This document shows positions 59,218 through 64,000 of a stretch of DNA of 64,000 bases, one piece after another. Position 1 is the first letter of the stretch. Each line of letters opens with the position of its first letter. A program made the position numbers and the translations under genes. The stretch is from positions 31,454,527 to 31,518,526 of the forward strand of contig OX485808.1 in NCBI GenBank assembly GCA_950295325.1, given 5' to 3'. Source of the stretch: Polytrichum commune. Taxonomy: Eukaryota > Streptophyta > Polytrichopsida > Polytrichales > Polytrichaceae. Under the pieces are notes generated by a model. The model worked only from the letters and a program-made list of their open reading frames with translations. It was not told the origin of the DNA and did no database searches.

Positions 59218-59416
59218 TTATCCCAATTAGTGTGTGTCACTACTCGGAGTTACACGGTGCAATAATGTCTTACTCGGGAGTTTAATGTTTCTTAACGAAA
59301 GTTCAATAAGATATTATAGGCTATATAAATGACTTTGCTTGGTAAAATGCTACGTTCTCGTTACATGGTTATAGCAATGCGTAACTCCGAATAATAACAC
59401 ACACTAATTGGGATAA
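59218..59416. mobile_element. MITE-like element, copy 3
   Basis: Ends TTATCCCAATTAGTGTGTGT and ACACACACTAATTGGGATAA are perfect inverted repeats of 20 bases. This copy lies outside the long repeat, which shows the small element is mobile on its own. Confidence 0.7.
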
Positions 59417-61943
59417 ATCAGTGTAGCCCACTTCTCCTAGGATATGAAACATGCGATTAGTACCTATGAGATGGTTTAGCAAGTATAAATCAAGGTCATG
59501 GACCACTTTCCTTGTAATATTTGGAGCTCGTATGAATATCTTATTTATTATCAAAGTGGGGATTTTTGCACTTGCTCAATGGCTCCTAAATGGTCATATG
59601 TATCCCCTTCCCCAAAATTATGTTTAGTTTTGGAGCCTAGAATGGATATCATATTTTGAACACCGGTCCCTTTCATACATGCGCCTTTTTGGTATATGTT
59701 CACAAAATCACACCAAACCATGTACTACTGAAATACAAGTGTTTGATTAGCATAACTAATTGAATTAGGCATGTCTACCTTAGATACCCGAATGATACGA
59801 ACTCGACATTGGTAAAAACTTACTTTCTACAAATTTGATGTTGTTTCATCCTACATTATTGTATTCATCTTAATTTGGAGTCTCTATGTGTGATTTAGGC
59901 ATTGAGTTGACTAAATATAGAAACACTCAAGCTCTATATAGCAATCAATGTTTTCACCCTTCACTTTGGTAGATGCTCCGGAACATCACCCTATAGTGGG
60001 TTGGACAAAATTCTACATATTTTGAAGTCATTTATTGATCGAATAATCACGATTTAAAGATTCACACTTGATAAATGAAAAATAAATTATGTGTAGATTA
60101 AGTGCGGGCAGCTTCCTTTGATGTGATTCCCATTCTTTTCACAAGATATGTTGTTTGCCATTACGGAAGGCAACTGCTTGGAATAAAGCCTTGTCAAAAT
60201 TGTCGTGTAGCACAACGCAAGGGTGACCTCACCTATAAATGTGTCCATTTTGGTAAAGTAGACATCATAGATTCGAACAATGCCTAGCGGTGACTAAGAA
60301 GTGTCCACGTAGTTAGGGTGAATGGCTACTATCTTATGGACATGACTTAGGTCAAGTGAGTAGGGAGGAATTAGTGGTTGGAAAATGTAATGTGGGTTGG
60401 AGAATGATCTCCAAATTTGAAGAGCTTTTTCTTACCACGTAGGATTTTATTTATTTTTTCACAATTCAAAGGCTTGGATATTTTAAATGAAAAATCTCGT
60501 AGAATGTATTTTGGAGGATTATTACTTTGAAGAATCTTCCACATTATTTGTAATGTTTGTTGCTTGTGTTTAACATTGACTGAGGTGTGATCACGTGGTC
60601 ATGATGAAGAACTTAGGGCAAAATATATGGCCAAATACACAATTTCTACAAGCCTCACCAAATATGTTTGGTTTATGTGCTTTGCTTTTGTAAACTATTG
60701 TATTCCACGGGGAAGGGGTAATTTTTAATCTTAAGTTATTATTAAATATTGCATTTGACATAAATGATCAAAATACAAGGTATGTGTTTGTATCCAAGGG
60801 CACCCAATTTGTGTCTTTTAACCCAAATTATAACTAATTCCAAATTTTCTATCATTGTGGAACTATCAAAACAATGCATAACTTTTAGATAGCATTGCTT
60901 TTGACATAATCAACCAAATATTGAAAGCATGTAGTTCAAACTAGGGGAGGCACTAGCAAAAAAATAAAGTAGGAACTACGTGTGATAAAATATAGCATCT
61001 TGTATATTAATTAAGGGTAAAAAATGTAAAATAATGCTCTAGGTGTGTGAAACATTTATGCATGTAATATAGTATTTGACATAACATCATAAAATTACGT
61101 GAGTGGTACATATAAAATATCATGGAAAGAAGGGGAGTAGATATGACTATTCACATACCTTGCATTCTAGTAAAGAATAATGGATGTATAATTATTGAAT
61201 TTACATGAAGAATTCATGAATAATTGAAGTCAGTTGTAAAATCATCACCCTCAACTGTTTATATGTCAGGGTTTCATTATTCTTTGTCTTCGTAAGAGTT
61301 TCCACCCAATGAATGGAGTTTATAAATTATAATACGCCTAAAGTAACAGACTATAGTGGCTTCTAATTGATGGAAGTTAATATCCACTTGATGGTCTAGT
61401 TGGAAGAAAAACTCGAGACTACGTAGTACTACATTCTAAAACAAGAAAGAAACTCAAATACAATGAATAACAAAGTAATGTGCCCAATATTGTCACACAT
61501 ACTATAGAGGGCTCCCTCTTTCATCTTTACATGTGCCAGAATGTAGTTACCATGTGTGATACAAATGGGTTGTGTCGAATGTGAGCATGATATTGTACGT
61601 GGCAATTTTTGAGGGAAAATAATAAATCTCTGTCGAAATAGGGAGCCCTCTATGTACGGTTACTAAGAGATATAAATATGTTCTTGAATATTAGATTATT
61701 CTTAAATCACGGACGCCAATTTTACTTTGGTGTTCCCAAGACATTGCACGATGCATACCTTAAGGGTTACGCTAATGTATTACACTCCACTTGAAAAGTC
61801 ACAACTTTCAAGACAACCGGATGTACACGAGTCCAATTTTACTTTTGCTTGGCGAAGGTGTAATCTTAGGCTACGTACCACAACATGTGGGCTCCGACTC
61901 CATGCCACCACCAATTTATTTGTTGTTGTTGTTGTTATTATTA
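59417..61943. other. No gene recognised
   Basis: AT-rich, with short frames only. Segments near 59,080-59,150 and 60,309-60,370 share CCACGTAG and ACATGACTTAGGT motifs and may be a decayed direct repeat. Confidence 0.5.
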
Positions 61944-62111
61944 TTCATCGTGGGGCCCGTAACTTGGGCCGAGAGCCTCCTTGGTTGACAATGTGGTTGG
62001 GTGGACCCGTCCTCCACATATTTTTAACAACCCTTGACACCTTCTCCCCACGCACGATGAAATTGTCGGTACTTATTAAGCTTATTCGCACAGGAAAGCA
62101 AGCTCACAAGG

Positions 62112-62180
62112 TAGCACAATTGGTGCAACACCGGGACAATAGAAGATACGGCAGGCCCCACTTGCGGTGCATTGGAATTC
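62112..62180 (+). promoter_or_regulatory. tRNA-like A and B boxes, second copy
   Basis: TAGCACAATTGG at 62,112-62,123 and CATTGGAATTC at 62,170-62,180 correspond to the boxes in copy B. Conservation of both boxes between diverged copies supports a shared origin. Confidence 0.4.
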
Positions 62181-62469
62181 GGTGCTTATATAATCTATAA
62201 CCTCCCCCATTAGGCAAAATTTGGGGACACGAGCGCCGATGAAGCAGGGCCAAGGAAGTGCCCTTGTTACCTTGCGCACTCAAACCCAGCAAGCCAATTC
62301 GGAAGAAGGTTCCAATCCTTAACTTATGCAAATGGAACAAACACAGCTTGGCCTTGTTGGAGTCCCTGCACCCTTTATGAAATTTTTAATGTCCCATACT
62401 ATTCAGAGTCATGCAAGGCTATTGAATGTTTACGATACGATTCCTTTGAATCCTTTCCTACCACACTGG

Positions 62470-62646
62470 TTATCCCAATTAGTGTGGGTTCCTATGCGGA
62501 GTCACGTAATGTGATAATAATTTAATGAGATTGCAATATTCTATCTGAACAACAGTATTGAACTTTTGTTAGTGAATATCGAATTCATGAGTAAGTAGTT
62601 ATTGCACTGAGTAATTTCAAATAGTAACACGCACTAATTGGGATAA
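62470..62646. mobile_element. MITE-like element, copy 4
   Basis: Same position and length (177 bp) in the long repeat as copy 1, with few changes. Confidence 0.65.
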
Positions 62647-63658
62647 TCTATGTAGCAAAGCTCAACTAAGTTGTTTGGACAATGCTAAACGTAAACGACT
62701 TTACTTGCGAAAATCATCCACTCTTTGTAACAACTTAGAGCGTTGAGTAACTCTAAATAGCATATGACTCTAGATTTCTTAATTGGTGTAGTGGTCCCAA
62801 GGAAAAGTGGCCCTAGTATGGGCACTTTGCAATCCACATGCAAGTTTGGCTGTTGGATCTAATGGGAACTATCTCATCCAATTAACAATTGCGTTATCAC
62901 AAGCCTTACTGTTTAAAGTTTCAAAAGTGGGGTTGAGAAGAGAAACTTATCAAAGATCAAAGTGAAATTTATTTTTCATTTTAAGGGATCACATAGGCCC
63001 TCTTAATTGTGTACATTACAACGCATCTAAAGATCTTTGTATACTACGAACACATTCCAAATTCAACTACACAAAAAGAAAAAGAAAAAGTAACGCCCGT
63101 AGCTAGGTGCCGGCGTGAATGTGAGCCCGTTAACCTAGTGTTGATCACGGTTGTCCGTGAGTGGGCTCATGTGTTTGTATATGTTTTCCCATTTCATTGT
63201 GTGCGTGTTTGGGGGGGGGGGGGGGGAGCAACATGTGCTTGTTTGTTTTCAAGTTTTCTTGTGTTTAGGACGAGATTTGTGAGGTATTTGATAGCATTCT
63301 GGTGTATATTCCTCATGAGGGTTTTAATGGTTGGTTTTGGGAGTTTTAAGTTGTTAATTCAATTAATGGAGTGTTTGTGTATGGTGCCTCTAACTCCAAT
63401 TGTGATGGTAATGAGGAAGTAGGTTTTCCATCCATTGTTTTGTAAGGTTTTGATTAGAGGGTCGTATTTAATGTGTTTGTGTGTGAGGGCATGATCGGGG
63501 TATCTATCGTGGCAATATGTGAATTCAATGAGTTGGATTGTGAGTGTGGGGGAGGGTGATATTGGTATTTGTGTGTGATTCGGGATGCCGATTATGCATA
63601 GAATGTTTGGTCGTAATTTGGCTTGGCATTGGCATATTATTTGGGAACATGTACATTT

Positions 63659-64000
63659 AAAGAGCTAGTCTAGGAATGTTTGTTTGGGTGGTTTGTTGTT
63701 AAGGTTGCTTGCATTGGTCAATGTTGTCAGCCACAAACCCCCACCCTTATGTGTCGTAGTCCGGGTGAGGGAATACCGCTCACATTACATCCAGTAGCCT
63801 CCATTGACCCTTATACCTCAATCAAGGTTTGATGAACATGATTTCCGGATGTAGCGTATGGTGGTTGTTGTTGGGTTGTATATTTTTTGGTTTTTTTGGG
63901 AATATAGTTATGTGTCCTTGTATAAGCCATAGGATTTCAATTTCAAAGTCTTGTGGTGGGGGTTGTAAGAAGTTGGTTAGGTGCAGGAGCTTATTGTGGG
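63659..64000. other. No gene recognised; partial element end
   Basis: At 63,726-63,790 there is a third copy of the end sequence seen at 29,308 and 32,147 (CCCACCCTTATGTGTCG). The rest shows nothing identifiable before the window ends. Confidence 0.5.

Larger units (their letters stand above)
61944..63658. repeat. Long dispersed repeat, copy C (empty site)
   Basis: From about 62,257 this copy matches 1-915 and then, without interruption, 18,262-18,722. It lacks the 17.3-kb element, whose insertion point corresponds to the TATATG near 63,178-63,184. The upstream part also matches copy B. It includes a poly-G run at about 63,211-63,226. Confidence 0.9.

Overview
The window looks like nuclear DNA of a land plant, most probably a moss. 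The evidence is TTTAGGG-type telomere-like tracts, GT-AG introns, low gene density with many transposon remnants, and a resistance-type gene with the order protein kinase, NB-ARC, LRR. That order is known mainly from mosses (the PNL class). The species cannot be named from sequence alone.

Region 1 (1-18,722) is a repeat copy interrupted by a 17.3-kb DNA transposon at 916-18,261. A second copy of the same repeat near 62-63.7 kb lacks the insertion and serves as an empty site, so the element ends can be read to within a few bases. The element carries four candidate genes. On the minus strand are a Ser/Pro-rich hypothetical protein, an FCP1/NIF-type phosphatase-like protein, and a 1,346-residue protein with a DGQHR-like motif and a coiled coil. 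On the plus strand is a DUF7869-like, transposase-like protein. The most striking feature is a family of more than twenty short palindromes around TTACGGACGCGCGTCCGTAA. They lie upstream of both large genes (arrays with exact 135-bp and 95-bp periods) and in every coding intron I could define in the element.

Region 2 (18.7-32.99 kb) has no convincing gene. It holds a fold-back element (22,685-23,946) with 472-bp arms and a near-perfect 9-bp target duplication, an element with inverted ends (about 29,308-32,147) and low-complexity tracts.

Region 3 (32,990-50,237) is one large minus-strand resistance-type locus. The kinase, NB-ARC and LRR exons join in phase 0 and encode about 2,128 residues plus any upstream exon. 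The LRR part is a very uniform array of 144-bp units ending at a nonsense codon at 43,572. LRR sequence continues in the same frame beyond that stop, is interrupted by an 8,164-bp DNA transposon (34,837-43,000, 8-bp target duplication), and resumes as a decayed tail to about 32,990. The inserted element has a broken DDE-type transposase gene and an intron-containing fragment of a YAK1/DYRK-type kinase gene.

Region 4 (50.2-64 kb) is gene-poor: several MITE copies, a deleted pogo/Tigger-like element with a transposase C-terminal remnant, a tandem duplication at 56.5-57.9 kb, and two further copies of the long repeat from the window start, with tRNA-like pol III promoter boxes.

The best candidate for an undescribed system is the 17.3-kb transposon: a transposase-like gene and a DGQHR-like gene in divergent orientation, a phosphatase-like cargo, and one shared palindrome placed in promoters and introns.
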